A stretch of DNA of 64,000 nucleotides. It comes from an uncultured Sphingomonadaceae bacterium (GTDB lineage Bacteria > Pseudomonadota > Alphaproteobacteria > Sphingomonadales > Sphingomonadaceae). A program made the translations under genes and the position numbers. Positions within the stretch are counted from its first letter, which is position 1, and each line of letters opens with the position of its first letter. The notes beneath the pieces were generated by a model that was given only the letters and a program-made list of their open reading frames with translations, was not told the origin of the DNA and ran no database searches. Shown piece after piece: positions 54,195 through 63,067 of the stretch. The DNA lies in contig CANMBD010000001.1 in assembly GCA_947495985.1 (NCBI GenBank), forward strand, positions 1,364,001-1,428,000, written 5' to 3'.

Positions 54195-55862
54195 TCAGGC
54201 GTAGCGGCTGTTATCGGACGGTGCCGGTGGATCGACATCACCCTCGGCCGTCATCGCTGCGCTGCCATTTTGGGAAGACGAAGCGGTGTTTTCTTCCTGC
54301 TCGCCTGCGCTGTTTTGTTGACTGAAATCCATGCTGTCATTTTGAGAGGCAGCGAACATATTGTCCCGTACATCCACGCGCAGGGTCAGATCAGACCGAC
54401 CCTGTGCCTTCAAAATATCCTGAATCGCCTGGCTGTGTTGTACTATCACCTCACGAGCCGCGTCGCTTTCTGCTTCAATTTGAAGTACTTCCACTCCGCC
54501 GCGCGAAACGAAGGACACTTCCAGACGTCCCATATTTCTTGGGTTAATCTCAAATTTCTTCAGATCGCCGTTGATCCGCATATCGCTGATTTCAGAGGCA
54601 AAGCGCTCGGCAAATTGCGGCGCGTTCCAGTCGAAACCAACAGTCTTTTGTGTGGCAGTTTGAGTGCTGGTCGGTTGGGCAACGGGCGCTGGCGCTGACA
54701 GTTCAATGCTGGTTTCCAGATCATGCCCAGTGGAAAGCTTTTGCATTTCCATGAAAGACGATTTCGTCTCGATTTTCATCGAAGCATCTGAAGGCGCGGT
54801 GGAAACCCGGGCGTCAATTTCAGGGGCTTGCACAGATTTGGTGCCTGCCAAATTTCGATTGCTGGCCAACCGCAGATCAAGCGAGTCCAATACCGGTTGC
54901 TCCGATCCAATGTTACCTGGCGTGGAAAGTGCGGCAGGGCGTTTGCCATCCACAATATTGGTTTTTGAGCGATTGCGTACTGCAAAGTCAGTATAAGGCG
55001 CTGCCGGGACGGGTGCCTTTGATATATTGGTGGTTTGTGACGTTTCCGTCTTAGTCGTCTGCACCAGAGCGGTTTTCTGCACACTGATTTCAGGTGAGAG
55101 TTTGTCCGAACTGTTTGACGAAGCAGATGAGATGTTGGCTTTCACGCCATTTTCGGAAATTGGTTTGCTCTCTGCCAATATTTTACCGTCGAGCGCGGCT
55201 TTACTTTGTACGACCGGATCACTTTCCATCCTGGGCGCGGAAGAAGTTTTGGCATCGCCCTTGACCAGACTGTTGTTTTCTTGCGCCGGGATTTTGATAT
55301 CACCAGGAGCAGGCAAATCGACCGGGGTGGTCAACTGCTTACCTGCCAACATGGGGGCCTGTTTGGTATCTATATTCGCGCCAGGGTTTTGCTCTTTGGC
55401 GTCTTGCGCCGTCACATTGACAGCATCTGATGCTCGCTTCGGTTCAATGTCAGATATGCTCTTGCCGATCTGTGTTGAATCGCCGGAGGACGGTTGAAGA
55501 ACCGATACGAAGCGCTGCATTTCCGAAGCAGCTTCTGGAGAAAACGAAGCATCGGTCTGGGCACTTTCGACACCGTCATCACCCGCGATCTTCATTGTGT
55601 CGGTTTTTAACATCTCACGCTTTTCTGCAGGTGTAACGGACTCATCATCATTACCGATCAACTGCGCCAGAAACTGCTCAGCGCCATTGCCTTCTGCTGT
55701 TTCTGCACCGTCTTTGTCCAATGCCGAACGCGACCGGTCCTCACCGGCGGCCAGAAGGGAGCTAAACTCGTTATTTGCAGTGCGTGTTTCCATGTCGACA
55801 GGCTTTGCAGAAAGCATGCCAATTATGGATTGAGAGGCCTCGGACAAGATTTTACCCATCAT
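54195..55862 (-). CDS. fliK: Flagellar hook-length control protein FliK
   Basis: Exported ruler that sets hook length. Of 555 residues, the long middle is low-complexity, Ala/Ser/Thr/Lys/Asp-rich and variable, as in the family. The C-terminal Flg_hook domain (about 430-520) reads DMRINGDLKKFEINPRNMGR, LEVSFVSRGGVEVLQIEAES, then VIVQHSQAIQDILKAQG. ATG 55862 follows AAGGA; the frame's GTG at 55865 is adjacent. It overlaps fliJ. Confidence 0.92.
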   Translation of the reverse strand: MMGKILSEASQSIIGMLSAKPVDMETRTANNEFSSLLAAGEDRSRSALDKDGAETAEGNGAEQFLAQLIGNDDESVTPAEKREMLKTDTMKIAGDDGVESAQTDASFSPEAASEMQRFVSVLQPSSGDSTQIGKSISDIEPKRASDAVNVTAQDAKEQNPGANIDTKQAPMLAGKQLTTPVDLPAPGDIKIPAQENNSLVKGDAKTSSAPRMESDPVVQSKAALDGKILAESKPISENGVKANISSASSNSSDKLSPEISVQKTALVQTTKTETSQTTNISKAPVPAAPYTDFAVRNRSKTNIVDGKRPAALSTPGNIGSEQPVLDSLDLRLASNRNLAGTKSVQAPEIDARVSTAPSDASMKIETKSSFMEMQKLSTGHDLETSIELSAPAPVAQPTSTQTATQKTVGFDWNAPQFAERFASEISDMRINGDLKKFEINPRNMGRLEVSFVSRGGVEVLQIEAESDAAREVIVQHSQAIQDILKAQGRSDLTLRVDVRDNMFAASQNDSMDFSQQNSAGEQEENTASSSQNGSAAMTAEGDVDPPAPSDNSRYA

Positions 55863-56298
55863 CACGGCGATCCTTTTTCCTATTATTTCCTATATTATAC
55901 AGTATGTTATGACGAACATCGGTTTTGAATATTTCCGCCTTGCGAGCCTTACGAAGGTTGGAATGGAGGAGTTTCTCGGTGCCCTCATAGGTAGTCCGGG
56001 CGGCAAGGTTTTGCCGCTCTGCATGGGCAAAGTCTTGCCGGGCTTTCTCCATAGACGCTTCTATAGAGCGCTCGGCATCAACCAGGCGCCCAGAAAGTTC
56101 CATTCTGGCGGACAACATATCGGCGTTAACCGCCTGAACATCGGACAGTGTTTCAATCTGAAGTTTTCTGATCCGGTCCGCGTTATGCTCCAATGCCGCG
56201 CAATGATTGCCAGCTTTTGCAAGCGCCATTTCCTTCAATTTTTTCTGGGTATCGCGTACTTTCAATATGCGCTGCAGCCCCTTCACTTTCCGTTTCAT
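55852..56298 (-). CDS. fliJ: Flagellar export protein FliJ
   Basis: A 148-residue coiled-coil protein, basic at the N-terminus (MKRKVKGLQRILKVRD), alpha-helical throughout. FliJ acts as the stalk in the export ATPase complex. Position between fliI and fliK and the overlap with the fliI stop (ATGA) support the call more than sequence, which is weakly conserved in this family. Confidence 0.87.
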   Translation of the reverse strand: MKRKVKGLQRILKVRDTQKKLKEMALAKAGNHCAALEHNADRIRKLQIETLSDVQAVNADMLSARMELSGRLVDAERSIEASMEKARQDFAHAERQNLAARTTYEGTEKLLHSNLRKARKAEIFKTDVRHNILYNIGNNRKKDRRDDG

Positions 56299-57653
56299 GG
56301 CTCGAACAGACCAAACAGATCACTGATGCTTTGTTGGAAGTTCACAAGTTCGCGAGGTTTCTGCTTCAAATACTCGACCATGATCGGCCACTGCGCGAGT
56401 GCTTCGTCGATATTGGGATCATTACCGGCTTGGTAGGCTCCCATTAAAACCAGATCCCGGTTCTCCTCATAGATGGACCAGAGACGCTTGAAATGGGTTT
56501 GCGCCGCATGATGCGCATCATCGATAATGTCCACCGCGACCCGGCTGATTGATTTCCCGATATCAATGGCCGGAAAAATGCCCTGCTCCGCCAGCGAGCG
56601 AGACAATATTATATGGCCGTCAGCAATTGCCCGCGCATTATCGACAACCGGATCATCAAGATCATCGCCATCAGCAAGAACGGTGTAAATAGCGGTTATC
56701 GAGCCGCCAGTCTTATTGTCATTCCCTGCCCTTTCAATCAGACGCGGGATCATCGACAGGGCCGAGGGTGGATAACCTTTCATCGTCGGCGGTTCGCCAG
56801 CAGCCAGGCCAATTTCACGTTGAGCATGGGCAACCCGCGTCAGGCTGTCGATAACCAGCACAACCGATTTGCCTTGCGACCGAAAATGTTCGGCAATGGC
56901 GGTAGCCCGATGGGCTGCCTTTAACCGCGAAGAGGGCGAGTGATCCGCAGGCACAGCAACCGTGATCGTAGGCACTGCATCTTTTTTCTCATTGCGGCGA
57001 TTCACAAAGTCATTCACTTCACGGCCGCGTTCCCCGATCAGGCCAACAACAACAACGTCGGCAACGACGCCGTCCAAAATCTGATTGATCAGCATTGATT
57101 TACCAACACCCGATCCGGCAATGACCGCCACCCGTTGACCCTGACCAAATGTCAGCAAACCGTTCAATGCCCTTATGCCCATATCGATAGGCTTGGTTAC
57201 ACTGGCTCGGCGCATCACATTACCTTCAAGCCCCGATAGCGGGATACTCTCGGTGGCCAATATCGGTCCCTTGCCGTCAATGGGCTCTCCCATCGGGCCA
57301 ATGATCCGGCCAAACAGTGCATCGCCAACTGCGGCTTCATTCGATTTGGCAAAGGGTAGTACCCGGCTGCCGCTTCGCAGCGGCGCATCCTGCACCATCG
57401 GGATCATCAGCGTGCGCGATCCCTTGAAACCCACAACCTCGGCCGTAATCTCCCGGCCGTCGGTCGCTGTCACACGGCCGGAATATCCCAAAGGATAAGG
57501 GAAACCTGTGACTTCCAGCATGCCATTGTCATGCGCAGATAACTTGCCGACCTGGCGCGGTTCATTGTCGATATGCTCAATGCGGGCCAAAAGACCGCGA
57601 ATGCCCTTGCCGCTATTATGGTCGCTCACGAACGTTTGGGCCGTTTCACTCAT
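56295..57653 (-). CDS. fliI: Flagellum-specific export ATPase FliI
   Basis: F1-beta-like ATPase that energises unloading of export substrates. The 452 residues have a beta-barrel N-domain, P-loop AGSGVGKSM, VVVGLIGERGREVNDF, VLVIDSLTRVAHAQREIGLA and the C-terminal AAQTHFKRLWSIYEENRDL. Length and order are normal. Its ATG lies eight bases inside the fliH 3' end. Confidence 0.97.
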   Translation of the reverse strand: MSETAQTFVSDHNSGKGIRGLLARIEHIDNEPRQVGKLSAHDNGMLEVTGFPYPLGYSGRVTATDGREITAEVVGFKGSRTLMIPMVQDAPLRSGSRVLPFAKSNEAAVGDALFGRIIGPMGEPIDGKGPILATESIPLSGLEGNVMRRASVTKPIDMGIRALNGLLTFGQGQRVAVIAGSGVGKSMLINQILDGVVADVVVVGLIGERGREVNDFVNRRNEKKDAVPTITVAVPADHSPSSRLKAAHRATAIAEHFRSQGKSVVLVIDSLTRVAHAQREIGLAAGEPPTMKGYPPSALSMIPRLIERAGNDNKTGGSITAIYTVLADGDDLDDPVVDNARAIADGHIILSRSLAEQGIFPAIDIGKSISRVAVDIIDDAHHAAQTHFKRLWSIYEENRDLVLMGAYQAGNDPNIDEALAQWPIMVEYLKQKPRELVNFQQSISDLFGLFEP

Positions 57654-58338
57654 GACCGGGTTCCGATTGCTGACCGCTTAACTCATCTATCAGATCGTGC
57701 AATTCATCCAGTACGACTTCTGACCCTTTTTCGATCCAGCCGCCGGCGTGATTTAGTTTCAGGTTACCGCGCAGCATGGATGGATCGGCGCGCAAAGGCA
57801 GCTTGCACTTCTCCTGATCAAGCAATGCCAGATCATCGGGGTGCAAAAGAAGACTTGCACCCTTTTGATCCTGGTCAATTCTGTCTGCCAATTGCGTTGC
57901 CCAGGCCTCCAGCAAGACTTTATCTGGCACGGCAAGTTCCGAACAGCGGCGAAAGAGCGATTCAATCGCGTTGAGGATCAGGGAAAAGCTGCCAGTCGAA
58001 TATAGATCATTCAGATGACTGATCGCGTCGGCCAAGGTGGCAGAGGCCTGATCATTCGCTTCCTGCTCTGCCGCCAAAGCCGCCTGCCCGTCTTCCCAGC
58101 CTTTGCGATAGGCCGCTTCAAATATGTCTTCTTCCCCGCCACCGGACGCGCCGTTCATGCCCGTTTCCGATCCATCAAAGCTCGGAAACTGATGGTCAGA
58201 GCCCGCTCCGCTATTTTTCGGCAGGCTGCCGGACCAGGCAGAAAACTCTTTCTGTTCCATCGGCATGCGCCACAGGGGAACAACCTCATCATTGTCCATC
58301 GTACTGTGGAGATTTTGTTCAGAACGCAGGTCAGACAT
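57646..58338 (-). CDS. fliH: Flagellar assembly protein FliH
   Basis: Regulator of FliI. From ATG 58338 (MSDLRSEQNL) the 230 residues comprise a disordered N-terminus, AAYRKGWEDGQAALAAEQEA (the start of the coiled coil) and a C-terminal domain (LLHPDDLALL, HAGGWIEKGSEVVLDELHDL) typical of FliH/YscL. It overlaps fliG by eight bases and fliI by eight bases. Confidence 0.87.
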   Translation of the reverse strand: MSDLRSEQNLHSTMDNDEVVPLWRMPMEQKEFSAWSGSLPKNSGAGSDHQFPSFDGSETGMNGASGGGEEDIFEAAYRKGWEDGQAALAAEQEANDQASATLADAISHLNDLYSTGSFSLILNAIESLFRRCSELAVPDKVLLEAWATQLADRIDQDQKGASLLLHPDDLALLDQEKCKLPLRADPSMLRGNLKLNHAGGWIEKGSEVVLDELHDLIDELSGQQSEPGHE

Positions 58339-59383
58339 AATCAGCACCGCCGGTCGACATGCTGATTTCTCCATTGTCGATCATCAGCTTTGCGATAGCG
58401 ATGACGCCTTTTTGTGCACTGATCACAGCTTCCATAGGTTGTGGTGGGGACTCATCCATTTCATCCTGAATGGTCTCCGCCGCCCGCTGTGACATAGCTT
58501 CGAATATTTTCGCTTTGAGTTCGCTCGAAGCACCGCGCAAAGCAGGTACCAATATGGCAGAATCCACCTTGCGAACGACCGTACCGATATCCTTTTTCGA
58601 CAGGTTCATGAGGTCGGCAAACACGAACATCTCGTCTTCGATCTGCTTTGCGATCTTGCGGTCGCGTTTTGCCACACCTTTCAAAATCGCCTGACTGGCC
58701 TGCTTGGGCAAGCCGTTGATAATCGACGCACTATCCATCAGGCCGCCAATTTCCATCGGTGGCGCGATCTCTTCTGCCGACGGGCCATTGCTTTCCAGAA
58801 GGGCGTGAATTTGTGCCAGTGCGTGAGCGCTGACTGGTCCCAAGGTCGCAACGCGGTAAATCAGTTCCTCCTGCAATGCAGGTTCCACCAGCTGCAACAT
58901 TTCCGCTGCTGCTTCCGGCGTCATGAATGAGATTAAGACGGCGGCAATCTGTGGCGGTTCGTTCTCAACCAGTTCGGCAAGGTCTTTGACCTCTACCCAC
59001 TTGAGTAGCTCCGCGATATTGGTGGGCCTCTTCGGAGCAAAGCGGTTCATCATCGTTTCCGCACGGGGTGTGCCCAAAGCCTGCCGGAAAACGCGGCCGA
59101 CTTTTTCATCCGACTTATAGGCCAGCATCGTCTGGTTTCTGGTAAGTTGCAAAAACCGGTCGAGCGACCCGTCAATTTGAATGGCGTCGACGTCAGCGAC
59201 ACTGAACATCGCTTCCCCCAAAAGCTCTGCTTCCTGCGGTTCGAGACGCTCCAGAATTTTAGCAGCTTCATCATCATCAAACAAAAGCATGAGAATTGCC
59301 GCCGTCTGACGTCCGGTAATCAGCTCAAGCTGCTGGCCGTCCTCTTTTTCTGTTTTATCATCTTTAGATGCAGCGTCAGCCAT
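58331..59383 (-). CDS. fliG: Flagellar motor switch protein FliG
   Basis: C-ring protein that meets the stators. From ATG 59383, with GGAGGAAGC directly upstream, 350 residues. ITGRQTAAILMLLFDDDEAA begins the N-domain that binds FliF; the C-terminal charged helix region is VFADLMNLSKKDIGTVVRKV. The surface motif normally EHPQ reads EPPQ (142-145), an unusual His to Pro change. It overlaps fliF by eight bases. Confidence 0.95.
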   Translation of the reverse strand: MADAASKDDKTEKEDGQQLELITGRQTAAILMLLFDDDEAAKILERLEPQEAELLGEAMFSVADVDAIQIDGSLDRFLQLTRNQTMLAYKSDEKVGRVFRQALGTPRAETMMNRFAPKRPTNIAELLKWVEVKDLAELVENEPPQIAAVLISFMTPEAAAEMLQLVEPALQEELIYRVATLGPVSAHALAQIHALLESNGPSAEEIAPPMEIGGLMDSASIINGLPKQASQAILKGVAKRDRKIAKQIEDEMFVFADLMNLSKKDIGTVVRKVDSAILVPALRGASSELKAKIFEAMSQRAAETIQDEMDESPPQPMEAVISAQKGVIAIAKLMIDNGEISMSTGGADYV

Positions 59384-61118
59384 CAGCTTCCTCCAGCTCA
59401 TCCGATTCTTTCAAAAGCTCTTTCACCACCAGAGCAGCATGATCGGGGTTTTGTTTGACAAAACTCTGCGTCAATAACGCTCGTTCCTGATAGCTTGGTG
59501 CCGCCTGGATCATGTCGATGGTGACCGGTGACCCATCCATCTGGGCTGCTGGCCCTCCGGCATCGGCATTTGTCAGCGCAGCGCTTGGCAGGCTACGATT
59601 TTGCATCATGAGGTCGGCAGGGATGGCCGCGCTGTTGGCAGCCATATTGGCTTTCAGATTTTTCTCCGCACTCAGCCATTTTTTCAATATCGGGCGAGCG
59701 ATGAGGAATATGATCAGCAAGGCAACAACCAGCGCCGTCACATTTCGGGCGATAATGGCGAACCAGGGGGATTCATAAAAAGCTTCTTCGGCTTCTTTTT
59801 CCGTTACAGGCCGGAACTGACGGGCAGAAACAGCAATCTGGTCACCGCGCTCGGCATTGAAACCAATGGTTCCCTTGACCAGTTTTTCAATTTCCTGAAT
59901 CTCTTTGGGTGACTTGGTATCTTTCAGCGCCTTGTCATCAATGGCTACAGCTACCGAAAGCCGGGAAACCTGACCGGTGGCTTGGTTTGTTATGGCAATT
60001 TCACGAGCCAACTCGAAATTACGTTGATATTCTTCGCTGGTTTTCCGCGGCTCGGTTTGCTGAGCACCCTGCTCTTCCTCACCGCCAGGTTGATCTTCAA
60101 ATTCAGCTGCAGCAGGAGGCCTGTTGGCCAGTGCCCCAGGTATACCGCCAACTTGCGGGCCACCGACCGGTTCTTCCGAGCGCATACCTTGTTCGGAGCG
60201 CAGGACCGAACCATCGGCAGGATAAATCTCACTGGTTGCCTGTTTTTCGTCAAAATTGACATCGGCGGTGACCTCGGCAACGAAGTTTCCGGGACCGACA
60301 ATAGGCGTCAAAAGGCTCGCCAATGATTGACGATAGCGATCTTCTATCGCCGCTTTGATTTTTAACTGGGTATCATTGTTCTTTGAGTTTTCATCGTCAC
60401 GGCTCGACAACAATCTGCCATTTTGATCAATGACCGATACGTTGGAAGCGTCCAACCCTGGTACAGAGCTGGCGACCAGATTCAATATCGCTGTCGTCTG
60501 GCGCTCGTCCAATTTGGTGGCGCCGCTTAATTGCAAAATGACCGATGCAGCCGGCTCATTTCGATCACGCAGAAATATACTTGGCTGCTCGACAGCCAAG
60601 TGCACCCGCGCAGAGATCACATTATCCAGTGCCTCTATCGATCGCGCCAAATCCATTTCCCGGGCCGTGCGCAGCTTTTCAGACTCAACTGCTCGACTGG
60701 CTCCCATGGGCATGCTCGACATAACAGTGTCACCGCTGGGCGCGGTGCGGGGCAGTCCCTGCCCTGCCAGTTCGATTTTTGCAGCGTGATAATCTTCGTT
60801 GCTAACCGTCAAAGTGCCGCTGGTTTCATCAACCTGATAGGGAATATTGGCGCTTTGCAACGCTTGCATAACCGCCGACTTGTCATTGTCCGGCAGACCG
60901 CGGAACAGGTCTCTTTGCGCTGGTTCACGCAAGACCAGCCAGGCCGACAGAGCGGCGACCAGGACTGCGGACAATATGATCAAAGGCATGGCCCGCGCAA
61001 TGGCAGGCTGTTGTACAAAGGATTGGATTGAGCCCATGAACCCGCTGACGCCAGACGCGTTCATGCCCGTCGGCGCGACGGGCGTGAGGTTCTGGTTGAT
61101 GGAAGTTTCTTCAGCCAT
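59376..61118 (-). CDS. fliF: Flagellar MS-ring protein FliF
   Basis: Forms the MS ring in the inner membrane. The 580 residues have TM1 (about 40-64), ring-building motifs (FRGLPDNDKSAVMQALQSAN, SARVHLAVEQPSIFLRDRNE), a Pro/Glu/Gln-rich insertion (about 320-350), TM2 (IIARNVTALVVALLIIFLIA) and a C-terminal FliG-binding tail (LVVKELLKESDELEEADG). fliE precedes by one base. Confidence 0.96.
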   Translation of the reverse strand: MAEETSINQNLTPVAPTGMNASGVSGFMGSIQSFVQQPAIARAMPLIILSAVLVAALSAWLVLREPAQRDLFRGLPDNDKSAVMQALQSANIPYQVDETSGTLTVSNEDYHAAKIELAGQGLPRTAPSGDTVMSSMPMGASRAVESEKLRTAREMDLARSIEALDNVISARVHLAVEQPSIFLRDRNEPAASVILQLSGATKLDERQTTAILNLVASSVPGLDASNVSVIDQNGRLLSSRDDENSKNNDTQLKIKAAIEDRYRQSLASLLTPIVGPGNFVAEVTADVNFDEKQATSEIYPADGSVLRSEQGMRSEEPVGGPQVGGIPGALANRPPAAAEFEDQPGGEEEQGAQQTEPRKTSEEYQRNFELAREIAITNQATGQVSRLSVAVAIDDKALKDTKSPKEIQEIEKLVKGTIGFNAERGDQIAVSARQFRPVTEKEAEEAFYESPWFAIIARNVTALVVALLIIFLIARPILKKWLSAEKNLKANMAANSAAIPADLMMQNRSLPSAALTNADAGGPAAQMDGSPVTIDMIQAAPSYQERALLTQSFVKQNPDHAALVVKELLKESDELEEADG

Positions 61119-61119
61119 C

Positions 61120-61482
61120 TTATACCGACATGTTCATTATGTCTTTGTAGGCGGACAAGAGCTTGTTCCGGACCTGCAAAGTGGATTCAAAGCCGATGGA
61201 GGCTTTATGTTTGGACAGCATGACTGCCGCCACATCATTGGTTTCGCCCATTTGATAAGCGGCCGTATCGGCTTTGGCGGTGGCCTGTAGCTGGTTCACT
61301 TCCTGAATTGCATTGGTCAACTGCGCAGCGAAACCTTTTGGGTCGCTTACCTGTTCGGTTTCGCGCACCTGACCTGGACCGGCCAGATTGCTTGTCTTGC
61401 TGGCGATGTCCTGCAGCGCATTGTTGCGGTTCAGGATCGCATTGCGTGCAGCCATCAGGCTATTCATATTGACGGAAGACAT
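61120..61482 (-). CDS. fliE: Flagellar hook-basal body protein FliE
   Basis: Joins the MS ring to the rod. The 120 residues end with the conserved AAVMLSKHKASIGFESTLQVRN-type segment and KLLSAYKDIMNMSV; the start MSSVNMNSLMAARNAIL fits an exported rod protein. It begins 14 bases after the second activator's stop, so it shares that operon. Confidence 0.93.
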   Translation of the reverse strand: MSSVNMNSLMAARNAILNRNNALQDIASKTSNLAGPGQVRETEQVSDPKGFAAQLTNAIQEVNQLQATAKADTAAYQMGETNDVAAVMLSKHKASIGFESTLQVRNKLLSAYKDIMNMSV

Positions 61483-61496
61483 AATCTATCTCCTGC

Positions 61497-62768
61497 TCAA
61501 GCCGCGAGCGCGCGCATATCGGCCATCCGATAGCGCAGCGTCCGCTCTGAAATACCAAGCTCTTTCGCCGCTTCACGGCGGTTACCGTTGGTTTGTTCGA
61601 GCGTTTTGGTTATCGCGTCATATTCAACGCTTTTGGAAATGGAGTGGAGGTCACGGCCGCGAACGAAGCGGGCGGAACTGCCAGGTTGCACCGCATCCTG
61701 CTTCGGTTGGGCTGACAGACTTTCACCAGAGAACATCAGGTCTTTGGCCTCAAGACGATCACCGTCACACATGACCAATGCGCGTTGCAGCACATTGGCA
61801 AGCTCGCGGACATTACCTGGCCAGTGATGCGCTTTAAGACGATCGATGCAGGAAGGTGACAATGCGATGAATTTGTCGCGACCTTTTTGAAAGTCCATCA
61901 TCATGAATGTGGCTATTGCAACAATATCAGCCGGGCGAGCCGCAAGCGGTTCCAGTTCAACCGGCATCACATTCAAACGCCAGTACAGATCTTCGCGGAA
62001 CTTTCCGGCTTTAACTTCTTCAGCAAAATTGCGGTTGGCCGCGCAAATGACGCGAACATCAATTTTCTCATGACGCGTTGCGCCGACGGGCAGAATTTCG
62101 CCTTCTTGCAGAACGCGCAAAAGCTTAGACTGGCTCTCCAATGGCATCTCGGTAATCTCGTCGAGGAAAATCGTACCGCCGTCCGCTTCTTTGAACAAAC
62201 CAACGGCATTGGCATAGGCGCCTGTAAAGGCACCTTTCTTGTGACCGAATAAAATGGACTCGATCATTGTTTCTGTAATCGCTGCGCAGTTGATGGTGAC
62301 AAGCTGTTTGTCAGCGCGCGTGCTATGTTCGTGAATATATCTTGCGACGCCTTCTTTGCCGGTACCGGTTTCGCCGGTAATCATGACATTGGCATCACTG
62401 CTCGCCACCCGGGCGGCATATTTATATAAGGCAACAGATTTCGGATCCGCAAAGGCGGGCCCTTTGCCCCCGCGCATGGACTCGATGATACACGACAGAC
62501 CAAATACTTTGTCTGCCTCACCAAATTCAATGCGTGGGGGCTGGCTGAGGGTAGCCGGAACGAAACGGAATGGCCCATCGCGATAAATTACGATGGGATC
62601 TTTTATACCACCATTAGCACCTTTTTTCGCTGCGCCATCAATGTGGGATAGTTGCGCAGTGGTAGATGACAATGTGTGGTCGGAGTGGAAAGTTTCTACA
62701 CTCTCGAGCATATCAACAAGCTCTGGAAACCTAGAGACCAGGCTAGATTTTGTCGCGTTGTTGATCAT
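61497..62768 (-). CDS. Sigma-54-dependent flagellar activator, FlbD/FleQ-like, heading the fli operon
   Basis: A 423-residue enhancer-binding protein. About 90 N-terminal residues have no recognisable receiver domain. The AAA+ domain has GETGTGKE (Walker A), GHKKGAFTGA with the exact sigma-54 contact loop, GTIFLDEITEMP (Walker B), FREDLYWRLNVMP and WPGNVRELAN. A Fis-type DNA-binding helix-turn-helix ends the protein (NRREAAKELGISERTLRYRM). GAGGG stands six bases before the ATG. It is the first gene of the leftward operon and sits behind its own sigma-54 promoter, so autoregulation is likely. Confidence 0.93.
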   Translation of the reverse strand: MINNATKSSLVSRFPELVDMLESVETFHSDHTLSSTTAQLSHIDGAAKKGANGGIKDPIVIYRDGPFRFVPATLSQPPRIEFGEADKVFGLSCIIESMRGGKGPAFADPKSVALYKYAARVASSDANVMITGETGTGKEGVARYIHEHSTRADKQLVTINCAAITETMIESILFGHKKGAFTGAYANAVGLFKEADGGTIFLDEITEMPLESQSKLLRVLQEGEILPVGATRHEKIDVRVICAANRNFAEEVKAGKFREDLYWRLNVMPVELEPLAARPADIVAIATFMMMDFQKGRDKFIALSPSCIDRLKAHHWPGNVRELANVLQRALVMCDGDRLEAKDLMFSGESLSAQPKQDAVQPGSSARFVRGRDLHSISKSVEYDAITKTLEQTNGNRREAAKELGISERTLRYRMADMRALAA

Positions 62769-62827
62769 CTCATTCCCTCACGTTTTACTCTGAACACGGG
62801 ATCGTTGTTGTGCTCATCCGACACCTC

Positions 62828-62842
62828 GCAATCCGCGTGCCA
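62828..62842 (-). promoter_or_regulatory. Sigma-54 promoter of the activator-fliE...flhB operon
   Basis: On the minus strand TGGCACG-CGGA-TTGC matches the consensus exactly. Predicted transcription start is about 62816, giving a 48-base leader to the activator ATG. The dyads at 62887-62952 lie about 70-135 bases upstream of that start, the usual range for enhancer sites. Confidence 0.8.
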
Positions 62843-62852
62843 GTTTTGGGAA

Positions 62853-62870
62853 TTGGCTGAAAATCAGCAT
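62853..62870 (+). promoter_or_regulatory. Candidate sigma-54 promoter towards fliC
   Basis: TTGGCTGAAAATCAGCAT keeps GG and GC ten bases apart and begins TTGGC, but the rest departs from consensus (TCAGC instead of TTGC). If used, it would start near 62880 and give a leader of about 188 bases that contains the dyads. Confidence 0.3.
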
Positions 62871-62886
62871 TTTTTGTTCTAAAACC

Positions 62887-62952
62887 GTCGGTTTCCCGAC
62901 ATTTCTGTCGGAAAGCAGACACCTTTGAGAGGCACCTGTCGGAGAACCGACA
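62887..62952. promoter_or_regulatory. Cluster of CCGACA/TGTCGG dyads between activator operon and fliC
   Basis: Five half-sites: GTCGG 62887-62891, CCGACA 62896-62901, TGTCGG 62906-62911, TGTCGG 62937-62942, CCGACA 62947-62952. They form CCGACA-TTTC-TGTCGG and TGTCGG-AGAA-CCGACA, plus a shorter GTCGG-TTTC-CCGAC sharing the second half-site. All spacers are four bases. Most likely they are enhancer sites for one of the sigma-54 activators; as RNA they could form alternative hairpins. Confidence 0.6.
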
Positions 62953-62961
62953 ATTTTTTTT
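62937..62961 (+). terminator. Terminator-like hairpin with T8 tract upstream of fliC
   Basis: TGTCGG-AGAA-CCGACA is followed by A and eight T residues, the form of an intrinsic terminator on the plus strand. No plus-strand gene precedes it, so it would act only if transcription starts near 62880. It may simply be the second activator dyad next to an AT-rich tract. Confidence 0.35.
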
Positions 62962-62962
62962 G

Positions 62963-62989
62963 ATTAATTATTTTGGGGTCCGCCGTTAA
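62963..62989 (+). promoter_or_regulatory. Weak candidate flagellar (sigma-28) promoter of fliC
   Basis: GCCGTTAA at 62982-62989 differs at one position from the FliA -10 element GCCGATAA. The AT-rich ATTAATTA eleven bases upstream is only a poor -35. Start would be near 63000. Flagellin genes are usual FliA targets, which is the main reason to list it. Confidence 0.25.
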
Positions 62990-63067
62990 CTCCTCTGAGG
63001 CCGCTTCAGCAGACGAGGTGACCCATAGTATCAATCAAGTTAAGTAAATTGTGAAAAGGAAGTCACC

